Shown one piece after another: positions 1-9,166 of a DNA stretch of 64,000 nt. The notes under the pieces are model-generated. The model ran no database searches. It was given only the letters and a program-made list of their open reading frames with translations, and was not told where the DNA came from. Source of the DNA: Albimonas sp963816545 (GTDB lineage: Bacteria > Pseudomonadota > Alphaproteobacteria > Rhodobacterales > Rhodobacteraceae); contig CAWFLE010000020.1 in NCBI GenBank assembly GCA_963816545.1, positions 1 to 64,000 of the forward strand, read 5' to 3'. The position numbers were made by a program, and so were the translations under genes. The stretch's first letter is position 1. Each line of letters opens with the position of its first letter.

Positions 1-903
1 GCATCCGGTCCAGCGCCCGCGCGCCGACCGTGCCGCCCCCCAGCTCGTTGTACGCCCGCAGCGCCGGCAGCGGCCTGCGGCGACCAGCCTCCGGCAGGCG
101 ACGCTCTCGTCCAGCAGCCCAGGGCCTCGGCCAGGGCGACCAGGACCACCTCCGGGTCCGGCTGATCCTCCCGCAGCTCCGAGCGCGCGTCGTTGACGGC
201 CGAGCGCACGTCCCCCGCCCCCGCCACGTCCCCGATCCGGCTCCGCAGGTCCGACACCGGCTCCACCAGATCCGCCGGCGCCTCGCGCCAAATTCGCTCC
301 CGCAGCGCCTCGATCTCCGGGCGCAACGCCTCCAGCGCGTCGGCCGCGGCGATGATCCGCCGAAGCTCCAGCCCCGCCTCGGCCGAGGCCTCGCCCGCCC
401 GCCGGTAATCCCGCCGCACCGCCTGCTCCGCGTCGGTCAGGGCGCTGAACGCCTCGTACTTCTCCGGCCAGTCGCCGGGGATCCGCGCCCGCAGCGCCTC
501 AATCTCCCGCCGCTCCGCGTCGATGCGCACCTGAAGCGCCTCCGGGTCCTCGGCGAAGCCCCGGCTCAGGCGCGTCTCCATGGCCGAGACCTCGCCCTCC
601 AGCCGCAGCAGGTCCCGCTCCACCGCCCGCACCGCGTCATGCAGGGGCCGGTACTGAACCGCCGCCGCCTGCACCCGCCCCGCCGCCTCGTCGGCCTCGA
701 GCAGCCGGGCCAGCGCCTCCTCCGCGCGTCGAAGCTCTCGCGCATGTCGTCGGCGAGGTCGTCGGGCAGGTAGCTCGGGTCCAGCGCCCGCGCGTCGCGA
801 TCGCCGCCGGATCCGTCTCCGTCCGCCCCGATCCGGTCAGCACGTAATCCTCCAGGCAGGCCTGCAGCCGCGGGTTGCGCGGCGGCGGCGCCGTCTCGGC
901 CAT
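1..903 (-). CDS. Coiled-coil protein of unknown function downstream of TRAP permease (partial, frameshifted)
   Basis: The gene runs off the left edge, so its C-terminus is missing. The ATG (901-903) overlaps the dctM stop in a TGATG junction, which implies translational coupling. The protein opens MAETAPPPRNPRLQACLEDY. After a frameshift near 800-830 it continues in a neighbouring frame as a long Glu/Arg/Ala-rich helix with heptad character, containing stretches such as LLRLEGEVSAMETRLSRGF and ERREIEALRARIPGDWPEKY. At least two more shifts occur, near 735 and near 110. No signal peptide or membrane segment is visible, so it is probably cytoplasmic. I do not recognise the family. Its position at the end of a TRAP operon is the only functional hint. 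The frameshifts are probably sequence errors, because the coiled-coil pattern resumes cleanly after each. Confidence 0.55.
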
Positions 904-2569
904 CAGGTTGACCGCTGCGGCAGGTAGTTCACCAGCGGCGGATACAGCCCCACGATCGCCAGCGCGACAGCTGCAGGCAGATGAACGCCACCACGCCCTT
1001 GTACATGTCGGTGGTCTTGATCGACGGCGGCGCCACGCCGCGCAGGTAGAACAGCGCGAAGCCGAAGGGCGGCGTCAGGAACGAGGTCTGGATGTTCAGC
1101 CCGATCATCACCCCGAGCCAGACGGCGGTGATGTTCGCCGTCGGGTCGGCCAGCAGGATCGGCGCCACGATCGGCACCACCACCACCGCGATCTCGATGA
1201 AGTCCAGGAAGAAGCCCAGCAAGAAGATCACCGCCATGACGATGATGAACTGCGTCCAGAACCCGCCCGGCAGACCCTGGAGGAAGTCGCGCACCAGCTC
1301 CTCCCCCCGAAGGCGCGGAAGGCCGCCATCAGGATCGCCGCGCCCATCAGGATGATGAACACCAGCGACGTGGTCTTCGCCGTCTCCAGCATCACGCCCT
1401 GAAGCGTGTCCTCGATCCGCATGACCCGCAGCCCGGACCACACCAGCGACACGATCAGCGCCGCGGCCGCGATCACGCCCAGCACCAGCCCGGTCTGGTC
1501 GTCCCCGGGCCCGATGCGCCTTCACGTTCAGGTCCAAGCCCTGCCCGATGAAGTAGATCGCGACCAGCGACCCGATCGCGAGGATCACGGGCAGGTACTG
1601 CCCCCGCGTCCCCTCCCGCAGCCGGTAGCCCGCCATCACCAGCGCGCCCGCGGCCCCGATGGCGCCCGCCTGGTTCACCGTGGCCACGCCCGCGATGATC
1701 GAGCCCAGCACCAGGAAGATCAGCGCCAGCGGCGGCACCAGGGTCAGCAGCGTCTTCGCCCAGAACCGCGCGTCGCGCTCCCCCTCGAACGGCACGGCGG
1801 GCGCGAGCTTGGGCTTCAGCAGCGCGAACACCAGGATGAACGCCATGTAGAGGCCGACCAGCAGCATCCCCGGCACGAACGCGCCGAGGAACATCTCCCC
1901 CGCCGAGGTCCCCGAGACGTCGAACTCCGAGGGCATGGAAAGCTCCCCCGTCGCCGCCTTGTAGAGCGCCTTGCGCGCCGAGGACGCCTGATCCGTCGCC
2001 GACGCCAGCTGGTCCGCGAGGATGATGAGCACGATGGACGGCGGAATGATCTGCCCCAGCGTGCCCGAGGCCGCGATGGTCCCCGTCGCCAGCGGCTTGG
2101 AATAATTGTTCCGCAGCATGGCGGGCAGGGAGATCAGCCCCATCGCCACCACCGTCGCGCCCACGATGCCCGTGGTCGCCGCCAGCAGCGCCCCCACGAA
2201 CACGACGGAGATCCCCAGGCCCCCCGGGATCGGCCCGAAAAGCTGCGCCATCGCCACCAGCAGATCCTCGGCGATCTTCGACCGCTGAAGCATGATGCCC
2301 ATGAAGATGAACAGCGGGATCGCGATCAGCGTGTCCCGCTCCACCTCCCAGTAGACGCCCCGCAGGTTCGTCACCCCCGCCGAGAGCCATTGCCCCGGCC
2401 CCCCCACCGAGAAATACGCATCCGCCGATCCCTCCACCACCCAGCCGGTGAAGGCGGCGAGGGCGATGGCGAGGATGGCCGAGCCGGGCAGCGCGAAGGC
2501 CACCGGGAACCCGGAGCCCAGCGCGAAGGCCATCAGCGCGATCAGCACGATCAGAAACAGGACTTCCAT
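903..2569 (-). CDS. dctM: TRAP transporter large permease (DctM)
   Basis: Large membrane subunit of a tripartite ATP-independent periplasmic transporter, which moves the substrate using an ion gradient. The N-terminal half is intact, with about seven hydrophobic helices and family stretches such as IPLFIFMGIMLQRS, TGIVGATVVAMG and GTLGQIIPPSIVLIILAD. The C-terminal half contains LLGFFLDFIEIAVVVVPIVA and SFLTPPFGFALFYLRG. Three single-base frame changes interrupt it, near 1515, near 1305 (a G run) and near 968. With these repaired the product is about 555 residues and ends ...YPPLVNYLPQRST at 903. The start at 2569 begins MEVLFLIVLIALM. It follows dctQ by 36 bases in the same operon. Probable sequence errors rather than true decay, because all conserved blocks are present. 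Confidence 0.9.
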
Positions 2570-2605
2570 GTCTCGCGCCTTCCCCCTTGGGACGGCCCGC
2601 CCCCG

Positions 2606-3611
2606 TCAGGAGGCCGCGGCCCCCAGATGTTCCTGGTGGCCCGGCTCGCCCCGCACGTCGGCGACGGCGTCGAGCAGCATGGCGCAGAACTGGATCAGCA
2701 TGGTCACGGCGAAGGCCGCGAGGAACCCGGCCATCAGGTATTTCACGTACATGCCGAAGCCGGTCTGCGTGACCTCGAAGCTCAGGATCGGCGCCATGAT
2801 GATCGAGGACCGCCCCGCCATACCCAGGCTCAGGATCACCCAGCAGAACACGATCCCGAGCACGAGCGCCCCGACGGCGTTGACCACGCCCTTCGTCGGC
2901 CTGCGGAAGGCGGCGTAGAACACGTCCACCCGCACATGCCCCTCGTCGAGCAGCGTGTAGGCGGAGGCGAACAGGAACAGCGCCGCGTACCAGAAGCGCA
3001 CGAGGTCGCCCATGAACGCCTGCTCGTAGGAGAAGATGAAGCGCGAGATCACGATCCCCAGCTCCGCGGCCACGATCAGCAGCGCGAGCCAGGTGAAGCC
3101 CAGCGTGCGCGTGAAGAACGAGGTCAGGAACCCGAGCGCGATCAGCGGCATGTGGATCCACGGCCCCCGCCACAGCGGGCGGGACAGCTCCGAGGCGAGC
3201 TCGTCGCCGAACAGCTCCTCCAGCATGCCCTCGACCCGCAGGAACGAGATGATCGCGTCCGCGAGCCCCACATAGAGCACGCGAAGAACAGCGCCCGCAC
3301 CAGCCAGGCGTTGAAGGCGCTGATCCGGTCGGCGTCCTCCCGCAGCCCCACCACCGGCGTGCGCATGACCATCGCCGCCGCCGCCAGCACCGCCGCCGGA
3401 TACGCCAGCAGCAGGATCCAGGCCACGACGCCCCCGCCCGAAAGCGCGGTCTCCGGCCCCGGCAGCCCAGGATCAGCACCAGCCACGTCTGGATCAGGAA
3501 CATCGCCAGCGCCGCCAGGTTGCCCCAGACGACGATGCGCACCAGCCGGTCCTTCGCGTCGTTGCCTCCGGCGCGCCCGAAGCGCTCCGCCGGATAGTCG
3601 GCCGCGGTCAT
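2606..3611 (-). CDS. dctQ: TRAP transporter small permease (DctQ), unusually long
   Basis: Small membrane subunit of the TRAP importer; it pairs with DctM to dock the binding protein. Start ATG at 3611 (MTAADYPAERFGRAGGNDAK). The frame breaks twice, near 3470 and near 3285, each explained by one missing base in a G run, after which the protein continues to 2606. Repaired length is about 335 residues, nearly twice the 160-200 typical of DctQ. The C-terminal part (FIFSYEQAFMGDLVRFWYAA, DEGHVRVDVFYAAF) carries the DctQ signature, so the additional N-terminal region with about four extra hydrophobic segments is the extension. Long DctQ proteins are known for TakP-type systems, which agrees with the adjacent dctP. 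The C-terminal tail is hydrophilic. Confidence 0.85.
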
Positions 3612-3635
3612 GTGTTCTCACCCCCGAAGAGGACC

Positions 3636-3662
3636 GCGGGCGGAGGCCGCGCCCCCGCCCGC
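3636..3662 (-). terminator. GC-rich intercistronic hairpin between dctP and dctQ
   Basis: An 8-bp perfect inverted repeat (GCGGGCGG/CCGCCCGC) with an 11-base loop lies 9 bases after the dctP stop and 24 bases before the dctQ start. No T-tract follows on the minus strand, so it is more likely an mRNA-stabilising or partial-attenuation hairpin than a full terminator. Such structures often raise binding-protein mRNA relative to permease mRNA. Confidence 0.5.
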
Positions 3663-3670
3663 CGCAGGGC

Positions 3671-4756
3671 TCAGAGCCCCAGCACCCGGTTGCGCTGGTT
3701 CACGAAGGTCAACTCGAACGCCTTGAGGTAGCCGCCGATCTCCCGCAGGCTCGCCTGGAACTCGTCGTCGATCTTCGCGGCCAGCGCCGAGTGGTCGCGC
3801 GTCTCCTCGAACACCTCCTCCGAGGCCTCGCCGAACCCGTCCCAGACCTCGTCCGAGAAGGCCCGCGTCTCGACCCCGTGCTCCTTCACCAGCCGGGTCA
3901 GGAAGGCGCCGTTGTTGGCGTTATGCTCGTCGGCGCAGTTGCTGAGCTCCTCGTAGCAGCAGGCGGTGATGAGCGCCTTCTCCTCGCCCGAAAGCCCGCC
4001 CCACCACGAGGCGTTCGTCCCGAAGGCGATGCCGCCGCCCGGCTCGTGCATGCCGCCGGTGTAGTAGTACTTCGCCGCCTCGTAGAGCTTGAGGAAGTAG
4101 TCGTTCCACGGCCCCACCCACTCGGTCGCGTCGATGGCGCCGGAGACGAGGTTCTCGTAGATCTGCCCGCCCGGCAGCGACACCGTGGAGACGCCCATCT
4201 TCGACATCACGGATCCGCCGAGCCCCGGAATGCGCATCTTCAGCCCGCGCAGGTCGTCCGGCGTCTCGATCTCCTTGTTGAACCAGCCCCCCGCCTGGGT
4301 GCCGGTGGCGCCGCAGGGCAGGGCCTTCAGCCCGAACTGGCCCGAAAGCTCGTCCCACAGCGCCTGGCCGCCGGCGAACTTGATCCAGGCGTTCCACTCG
4401 GCGTTGGTCATCCCGAAGGGCACGGAGGTGAAATACGCGAACGCCGGATGCTTGCCGATCCAGTAGTAATCCGCGCCGATATAGGCCTGCGCGTTCCCCG
4501 ACGCGACCTCGTCGAACACGTCGAACGCGCCGACCCGCTCGCCGGCCGCGAAGTAGTTGACCGTCAGCCTGCCCTGCGACAGCTCGGTGATCCGCGCGGC
4601 CAGCCGCTGCGCCGAGGTGCCGAGGCCCGGGAAATCCCGCGGCCAGGTCGAGACCACGACGATCTCCTTGCGCGCCTGCGCGATCGCGGGCGCCGCGAGC
4701 CCGGCCGCGGCCACGCCGCCGACCGCGGCGCCTTTCAGAAACTGGCGTCTTTCCAT
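3671..4756 (-). CDS. dctP: TRAP transporter substrate-binding protein, TakP-like (DctP family)
   Basis: Periplasmic binding protein of the TRAP system, 361 residues, intact. It starts MERRQFLKGAAVGGVAAAG, a twin-arginine signal (RRQFLK) ending near PAIAQA, so export is probably by Tat in folded form. Family marks include QAGGWFNKEI (about residue 148), LKMRIPGLGG and DATEWVGPWND. The GGWF and TEWVGP motifs are shared with TakP, the 2-oxoacid-binding protein of Rhodobacter. A monocarboxylate or 2-oxoacid ligand is therefore the best guess, though related proteins bind other acids. The ribosome site GGGAGG lies 8 bases before the ATG. First gene of the operon dctP-dctQ-dctM-coiled coil. Confidence 0.93.
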   Translation of the reverse strand: MERRQFLKGAAVGGVAAAGLAAPAIAQARKEIVVVSTWPRDFPGLGTSAQRLAARITELSQGRLTVNYFAAGERVGAFDVFDEVASGNAQAYIGADYYWIGKHPAFAYFTSVPFGMTNAEWNAWIKFAGGQALWDELSGQFGLKALPCGATGTQAGGWFNKEIETPDDLRGLKMRIPGLGGSVMSKMGVSTVSLPGGQIYENLVSGAIDATEWVGPWNDYFLKLYEAAKYYYTGGMHEPGGGIAFGTNASWWGGLSGEEKALITACCYEELSNCADEHNANNGAFLTRLVKEHGVETRAFSDEVWDGFGEASEEVFEETRDHSALAAKIDDEFQASLREIGGYLKAFELTFVNQRNRVLGL

Positions 4757-4957
4757 TGGTAGCCTCCCTGTTCATCCGGCCGGCCCGGGCTCCCCCCCCG
4801 GTCCGATGATGTGCAGGCGAATAAAACAGACGCCGGCCGCGCGGACAATCAGGTTTTCATCAACTCTTCAAAAGTCTCGCCACCTACTCTTCGGTATGTC
4901 CCGGATTCATCCGGCAGTTGCCGCAATCTTGGGCGCCCCGACCTCCAGATCAAACGA

Positions 4958-4987
4958 GTAAGGGCGGCTATCGTAAGCCGCCCTTAC
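4958..4987 (-). terminator. Strong hairpin terminator downstream of acyl-CoA ligase gene
   Basis: A perfect 12-bp stem (GTAAGGGCGGCT/AGCCGCCCTTAC) with a 6-base loop lies 46 bases past the stop of the ligase gene that ends at 5033. The minus-strand flank reads CGTTTGAT, a weak T-tract. The surrounding segment (about 4810-5000) is clearly richer in A/T than the genes and probably also holds the dctP promoter. Confidence 0.75.
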
Positions 4988-5032
4988 TTCACTGTTCTAT
5001 CGCACCTGCGAAACTGTTTTGCAGGCGCACCC

Positions 5033-6718
5033 TCAGGCCCGCGCGGCCGCCGCCTCGTCCTTCAGCTCCTTGCGGGAAAGCTTGCCCACCGGCGTGCGCG
5101 GCAGCACCGGCCGGAACTCCAGCGCACGCGGCATCTCGTGCTTGCCCAGCCGGTCGCGGAGGAAGTCCTGCAACGCCTCCAGCGAGAACTCGCCCGCCCC
5201 TTCGCGCAGGGTGACGAAGACCTTGGCGCTCTCGCCCCGGTATTCGTCGGGGATCCCGATCACCAGGCACTCCGCCACGTCGGGATGTTCATAGACCGCC
5301 TGCTCCACCATCTGCGGATAGACGTTGAACCCCCCCGACAGGATCATGTCCGACTTGCGGTCCACCAGGAAGAAGAACCCGTCCTCGTCCATCCGCCCCA
5401 TGTCGCCCGTGAGGAACCACCCCTCGGCATAGCTGTCGGCCGTGGCGTCCGAGCGGTTCCAGTACCCCCCCGTCACGTTCGCCCCGCGCACCGCGATCTC
5501 CCCGATCTCGCCCGCCGGAACCTCCCGCGTCGGCTCGTCCTGGGACACCACCCGCAGCTCGATCCCCGGCAGCGGCACCCCGATGGTCCCCGCCTTGGTG
5601 TGCTGCGCCCCCTGCGGCACCGCCGTGCCGGCCGCGCAGGTCTCGGTCATGCCCCAGCCGCCCAGCAGCGCCCGGCCGGTGATCTTCTCGAACCGCTTGC
5701 CCACCTCCACCGGCAGCGGCGCGCCCCCGGACCCGCAGTTCTGCAACGAACTCAGGTCGGTCTTCTCGATGTCCGGGTGGTTGGCCAGCGCGATCCACAT
5801 GGTCGGAACGCCGGGGAAATACGTCACCCGTTGCGTCTCGATATCCTTCAGCGCCTGCCCCGGATCGAACCGCATCCGCATCACCAGCTTGCCCCCGATC
5901 TGGGTCAGCCGCAGCAGGATCACGCACAGCGCATAGATGTGGAACAGCGGCAGCACGCACAGCGTCACCGCATCCGGCCCGACGCTCGCATCCTCGGCCG
6001 TCCACCCCGCGAAACTGGCCGAGGCCGCGAGGATGTTCCGATGCGTCAGCATCGCCCCCTTCGGCAGCCCCGTGGTCCCGCCGGTATACTGAAGCAGCGC
6101 CACGTCGTCGGGCCTGGAGGGCATGTCCGGGATCTCGAACCCCGCCCCCTCCACGAAGCGGTCGAACGGGACCACGTCCCCCCGGTCCGGCATCTCCGCC
6201 AGCGGGATCGGGAACGGCCCGAACGCGGCCTCGTCGCACAGGATCACCCGGTCCACGGCGCCGTGGTCCAGCAGGTGCATCGCCATCTTCGCCATGTCCG
6301 GCAGGTTCAGCGTCACCAGGGTGCGCGCGCCCAAATCCTCCAGCTTATGGGTCAGCACCCGCGCGGCATCGAGCGGGCTCAGATGCGCGATCCGCCCCCC
6401 GACCGCGAGCGCCCCGTAGAAGAAGAACGGATGATAAGGCGTGTTCGGCAGGTAAAGCGCGAGCGTGTCCCCGGGCCCGAACCCCTCCCGCTTCAGCGCA
6501 TTGGCCACCTGCCAGGCCCGCCGCCCCAGCTCCGCATAAGTGATGTCCGGCCCGCGATAGGCGATCACCGGCCGCTCCCCGAACGCCTCGACCGAGCGTC
6601 GGAACACCTCCGCCACCGTCCCCTCCGGAACCTCGATCTCGGGGCTCACGCCCGGCGGATAATGCGCGACCCAAGGGCGGCGCGCGCCGCGCGGGGGCGC
6701 GGCCTGGACGTCTGACAT
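5033..6718 (-). CDS. fadD: Long-chain fatty-acid--CoA ligase family (AMP-forming)
   Basis: Activates a carboxylic acid to its acyl-CoA through an acyl-AMP intermediate, 561 residues, intact. The adenylate-forming signature YTGGTTGLPKGA is at residues 211-222. The later motifs GWGMTETCA, YAEGWFLTGDMGR and the hinge region DRKSDMILSGGFNVYPQMVE are present, and the catalytic lysine motif is TPVGKLSRKEL near the C-terminus. Start ATG at 6718 has a clear GGGAGG site 7 bases upstream. Length and motif order fit FadD-type fatty-acyl ligases; chain-length preference cannot be read from sequence. It stands alone, ends at a hairpin terminator, and is divergent from a PaaI-type thioesterase that could hydrolyse similar acyl-CoAs. 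Confidence 0.9.
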   Translation of the reverse strand: MSDVQAAPPRGARRPWVAHYPPGVSPEIEVPEGTVAEVFRRSVEAFGERPVIAYRGPDITYAELGRRAWQVANALKREGFGPGDTLALYLPNTPYHPFFFYGALAVGGRIAHLSPLDAARVLTHKLEDLGARTLVTLNLPDMAKMAMHLLDHGAVDRVILCDEAAFGPFPIPLAEMPDRGDVVPFDRFVEGAGFEIPDMPSRPDDVALLQYTGGTTGLPKGAMLTHRNILAASASFAGWTAEDASVGPDAVTLCVLPLFHIYALCVILLRLTQIGGKLVMRMRFDPGQALKDIETQRVTYFPGVPTMWIALANHPDIEKTDLSSLQNCGSGGAPLPVEVGKRFEKITGRALLGGWGMTETCAAGTAVPQGAQHTKAGTIGVPLPGIELRVVSQDEPTREVPAGEIGEIAVRGANVTGGYWNRSDATADSYAEGWFLTGDMGRMDEDGFFFLVDRKSDMILSGGFNVYPQMVEQAVYEHPDVAECLVIGIPDEYRGESAKVFVTLREGAGEFSLEALQDFLRDRLGKHEMPRALEFRPVLPRTPVGKLSRKELKDEAAAARA

Positions 6719-6864
6719 GAAAAACCTCCCTGCCGGCTCTTCGAGCCGTTCGCGAAACGCTACGAAGCCCCCCGGCGAGCGTCAACCGCGCCCTTTCCAC
6801 CGGCAGGCGAAACCCCTGCCTGTCAAACGGCTTGGAAATGGGACCCCTGATCGGCGTGGAATAA

Positions 6865-6921
6865 GGGTCCTGTCGCGTTCTCGATGCAGGCTGCTACGGC
6901 ATCGAGAACGCGACAGGACCC
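6865..6921. repeat. 23-bp perfect inverted repeat in divergent promoter region
   Basis: Left arm 6865-6887 and right arm 6899-6921 are exact reverse complements over 23 bases, with an 11-base loop. The arms begin GGGTCCTGTCGCG. The right arm is followed by CTTTTG, so on the plus strand it looks like an intrinsic terminator, but no plus-strand gene ends upstream of it. It lies in the 298-base gap between two divergent genes. It could be a mobile palindromic repeat, a large operator, or a roadblock terminator in a leader RNA. The sequence GGACCCC also recurs at 6841. Confidence 0.85.
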
Positions 6922-7016
6922 CTTTTGCGCGCCGATCCACACCCCTGCCCCGCCTCCGCCTTGACCCCGCCCCCCGCTTGGGGAAAGGGTCCGCCCGCCC
7001 TGCCACGGAGAGCCCG

Positions 7017-7466
7017 ATGACCGATCCCGAGACCTACGACCCCCTCGAAGCCGAGGCCCCCTACCCCTACCAGGAGCTTCTCGGCTTCCGCATCGTGGAC
7101 TGGCGGCAGGACTACGCGAAGGTGGAGCTGGACGTGGCGGACCGTCACTACAACCGCCACGGCCTGCCCCACGGAGGGGTCCACGCCTCGCTGCTCGACA
7201 CCGCCTTCGGCTTCGCGTCGTGCTGGTGCCCCTATCCGGGCCGGGTGCGCCGCGCGATGACGCTGTCGCTGAACATGAACTACGTGGGCCAGCTTCGGGG
7301 TTCGAAGATGATCGCCGAGGCCCGCGTGACGGGGGGCGGCCGCAGCAACTTCTTCGCCGAGGGCGAGATCCGCGACGACACCGGCGCCCTCCTCGCCACC
7401 GGCTCCGGCGCCCTGCGCTGGCGGGGCAATGGCGGCGACCCGAAGGGCGATCCGGCGGACCATTGA
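7017..7466 (+). CDS. PaaI-family hotdog thioesterase
   Basis: A 149-residue hotdog-fold acyl-CoA thioesterase of the PaaI group. The core motif HGLPHGGVHASLLDTAFGFA (about residues 50-70) carries the HGG(x) catalytic loop and the following helix with a conserved acidic residue. The C-terminal strand block ARVTGGGRSNFFAEGEI is also typical. The ATG at 7017 is preceded by GGAG at a good distance; an earlier in-frame ATG at 6717 would add a low-complexity Arg-rich stretch across the inverted repeat and is rejected. It is divergent from the acyl-CoA ligase at 5033-6718, so the pair may balance activation and release of a fatty or aromatic acid; this link is inference. Confidence 0.85.
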   Translation: MTDPETYDPLEAEAPYPYQELLGFRIVDWRQDYAKVELDVADRHYNRHGLPHGGVHASLLDTAFGFASCWCPYPGRVRRAMTLSLNMNYVGQLRGSKMIAEARVTGGGRSNFFAEGEIRDDTGALLATGSGALRWRGNGGDPKGDPADH

Positions 7467-7561
7467 GGGGCCTGCGTTAACCGTCCCTCAACGGTTGGCG
7501 CGAAAAGCCCAATGAATTCAGTGAAGGCCCCGCAAAGCTTAACACGCGATTCACCATTGCC

Positions 7562-7577
7562 GTTTCGCATGCGAAAC
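7562..7577. promoter_or_regulatory. 16-bp perfect palindrome (possible operator)
   Basis: GTTTCGCATGCGAAAC reads the same on both strands, and TTTCGCA occurs again at 7581. It lies between the thioesterase stop (7466) and the stop of the convergent CYTH-CHAD gene (7592). That position suits a bidirectional terminator remnant more than an operator, but there is no loop or T-tract. Role unknown. Confidence 0.35.
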
Positions 7578-7591
7578 ACGTTTCGCAGAGC

Positions 7592-9145
7592 TCACTTCCA
7601 GAAGGGCCGGGCGTCCTCGAACGCATCCCACTGCGCCTGGGCCCTGGCCCAGTCCGCCTCGCCTTCCGCCGCCATCCGCCCCAGCAGCCGCCCCGCGGCC
7701 CGCTGGGCGACCGGATCCTGCGCGCAGGGCGCGTCCTCGCCGGTCAGCAGCCCCTCGGCCATCTTCGCGTCGTTCATGGCCCCGAACACCTTCTGGAGCC
7801 GCTTGAGCGCCTTGAGATACGCCTGCGCCTCGCTCTCCTTCCAGAGCCCGCCGAAATAGTCGACCGTGTAGCGGAGCTTCTTCAGCTCCTTCCTCAGGGC
7901 ATGCCGCTCCTCCGGGGTCAGCGCCTCCAGCCCCTCCGCCGCCTCCCGCGCCTTCCTGCGACGCGTCTTCAGCGCCTTCGCCGCGGTCTTCTCCAGCGGC
8001 CGGGACAGAAGCCGGGTCTGCGCATGGTCCGCCGGCCGCAGCCACCCCCGCAGCTCCACGAAGGCCGAGAGGTCCAGCAGGAACCGCCGCGCCTCCGGCG
8101 ACCGGAGCCAGGCGCGGAACCCCGCCCGCGCAATCTCCCGCCGCACCTCCACCTCCGCGATCAGGGCGCGAAGGCCGTCGGCGTCCGGCCCCCCCGCCTC
8201 GGCCGCCGGGCGCAGGATCCCGTCCAGCAGGACGTCGAGGTCCCGCACGACGCCCGCCTCCCGCCCCATGCGCCTCGCGCCCGCCTTCAGCCCCGCCAGC
8301 GCCTCCCCCTCCAGCGGCCTCCTGAAGGCGCCGAATGCCGTCCGCAGCCGCCTGAGCCCGGTCCGAAGCTGATGCGGCCCCTCCGGGTCATCGGCGGCCA
8401 GCGAGGCCGCCACGTTGGCGTCGATCTGCGAAAGGCAGGCCCGCATCACCGCCACGGCCGCCGCCTCGGCGGTCTGGCCGCCGTCCAGCGCCACCTCCCC
8501 GGCCTTCACCGGCCCCTCCGGCGGCAGCGCAGGCGCCCCGGCCGCGGCCGCATAGCCCCGCGCGGCCTTCGACCGCTCCGAGAACCGCACCGGAATGTCC
8601 GAGAACAGCTCCCGCGCGATGTCATACAGCACCGCCGGCGCGCCGGATTTCAGCTCCAGCTCCGCCTCCCGGAACGCGACCTCCGCATCGCCCGCCGCCA
8701 CCACGCCCACGTCCAGCGCCAGCTCCGCCTCACCGAGCTCGGTCTTCAGGATCCGCGTGGTCCGGTCGATCCGCGTCTCGAAGACCGGCAGAAGGTCCGC
8801 GCCTCCCCGCGCCTCCTCCACCGCCGCGCGCAGCGCCTCATCCCGCACCAGATCCAGGTCCAGCCGCCCCGCCGGCGCCTTCGCCTCCTCCTCCTGAAGC
8901 GAGAACAGGCCCGAGCCGCCCTGCCCGCCCCCCCGCTTCACGGTCTGCACCCAGGCCTGACCCACCTTGCGCAGCCTGAGCGCGATGCCGGCCTTGCGCA
9001 GGTCTTCCCCGCCGGTGTCGAAGTAGATCGAGAGGAGCTTCTTCCGGCTCTGCCGCCCCTTCCCCAGCCGCTTCAGCGCGGGCGAGGCGCGCAGGGCCGT
9101 CTCCGCCCGCTCGTCGAGCAGAAACTTCAGTTCGACCTCGGTCAT
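7592..9145 (-). CDS. CYTH and CHAD domain-containing protein (inorganic triphosphatase type)
   Basis: Two-domain protein of 517 residues. The N-terminal CYTH domain (about 1-200) begins MTEVELKF with the ExExK metal/triphosphate motif at residues 3-7 and contains the tunnel-fold strands LLSIYFDTGGEDLRKAGIAL and ALRLRKVG. The C-terminal CHAD domain (about 225-510) is helical and rich in conserved His and Arg/Lys, for example EGPHQLRTGLRRLRTAFG and ERHALRKELKKLRYTVDYFG. CYTH proteins of this type hydrolyse inorganic triphosphate; CHAD domains bind polyphosphate. A role in polyphosphate metabolism is therefore likely. It is cytoplasmic, with no signal or membrane segment. It lies 22 bases after ligA on the same strand and could be cotranscribed with it. 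Confidence 0.9.
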   Translation of the reverse strand: MTEVELKFLLDERAETALRASPALKRLGKGRQSRKKLLSIYFDTGGEDLRKAGIALRLRKVGQAWVQTVKRGGGQGGSGLFSLQEEEAKAPAGRLDLDLVRDEALRAAVEEARGGADLLPVFETRIDRTTRILKTELGEAELALDVGVVAAGDAEVAFREAELELKSGAPAVLYDIARELFSDIPVRFSERSKAARGYAAAAGAPALPPEGPVKAGEVALDGGQTAEAAAVAVMRACLSQIDANVAASLAADDPEGPHQLRTGLRRLRTAFGAFRRPLEGEALAGLKAGARRMGREAGVVRDLDVLLDGILRPAAEAGGPDADGLRALIAEVEVRREIARAGFRAWLRSPEARRFLLDLSAFVELRGWLRPADHAQTRLLSRPLEKTAAKALKTRRRKAREAAEGLEALTPEERHALRKELKKLRYTVDYFGGLWKESEAQAYLKALKRLQKVFGAMNDAKMAEGLLTGEDAPCAQDPVAQRAAGRLLGRMAAEGEADWARAQAQWDAFEDARPFWK

Positions 9146-9166
9146 CCCGCCTCCATCCCGCCCGTC

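Noticed and set aside
1406..4762. Very long plus-strand open frame opposite the TRAP operon
   Set aside because: High-GC antisense shadow. The translation is Arg/His/Pro/Gln-rich without domains, while the minus strand carries clear TRAP genes.
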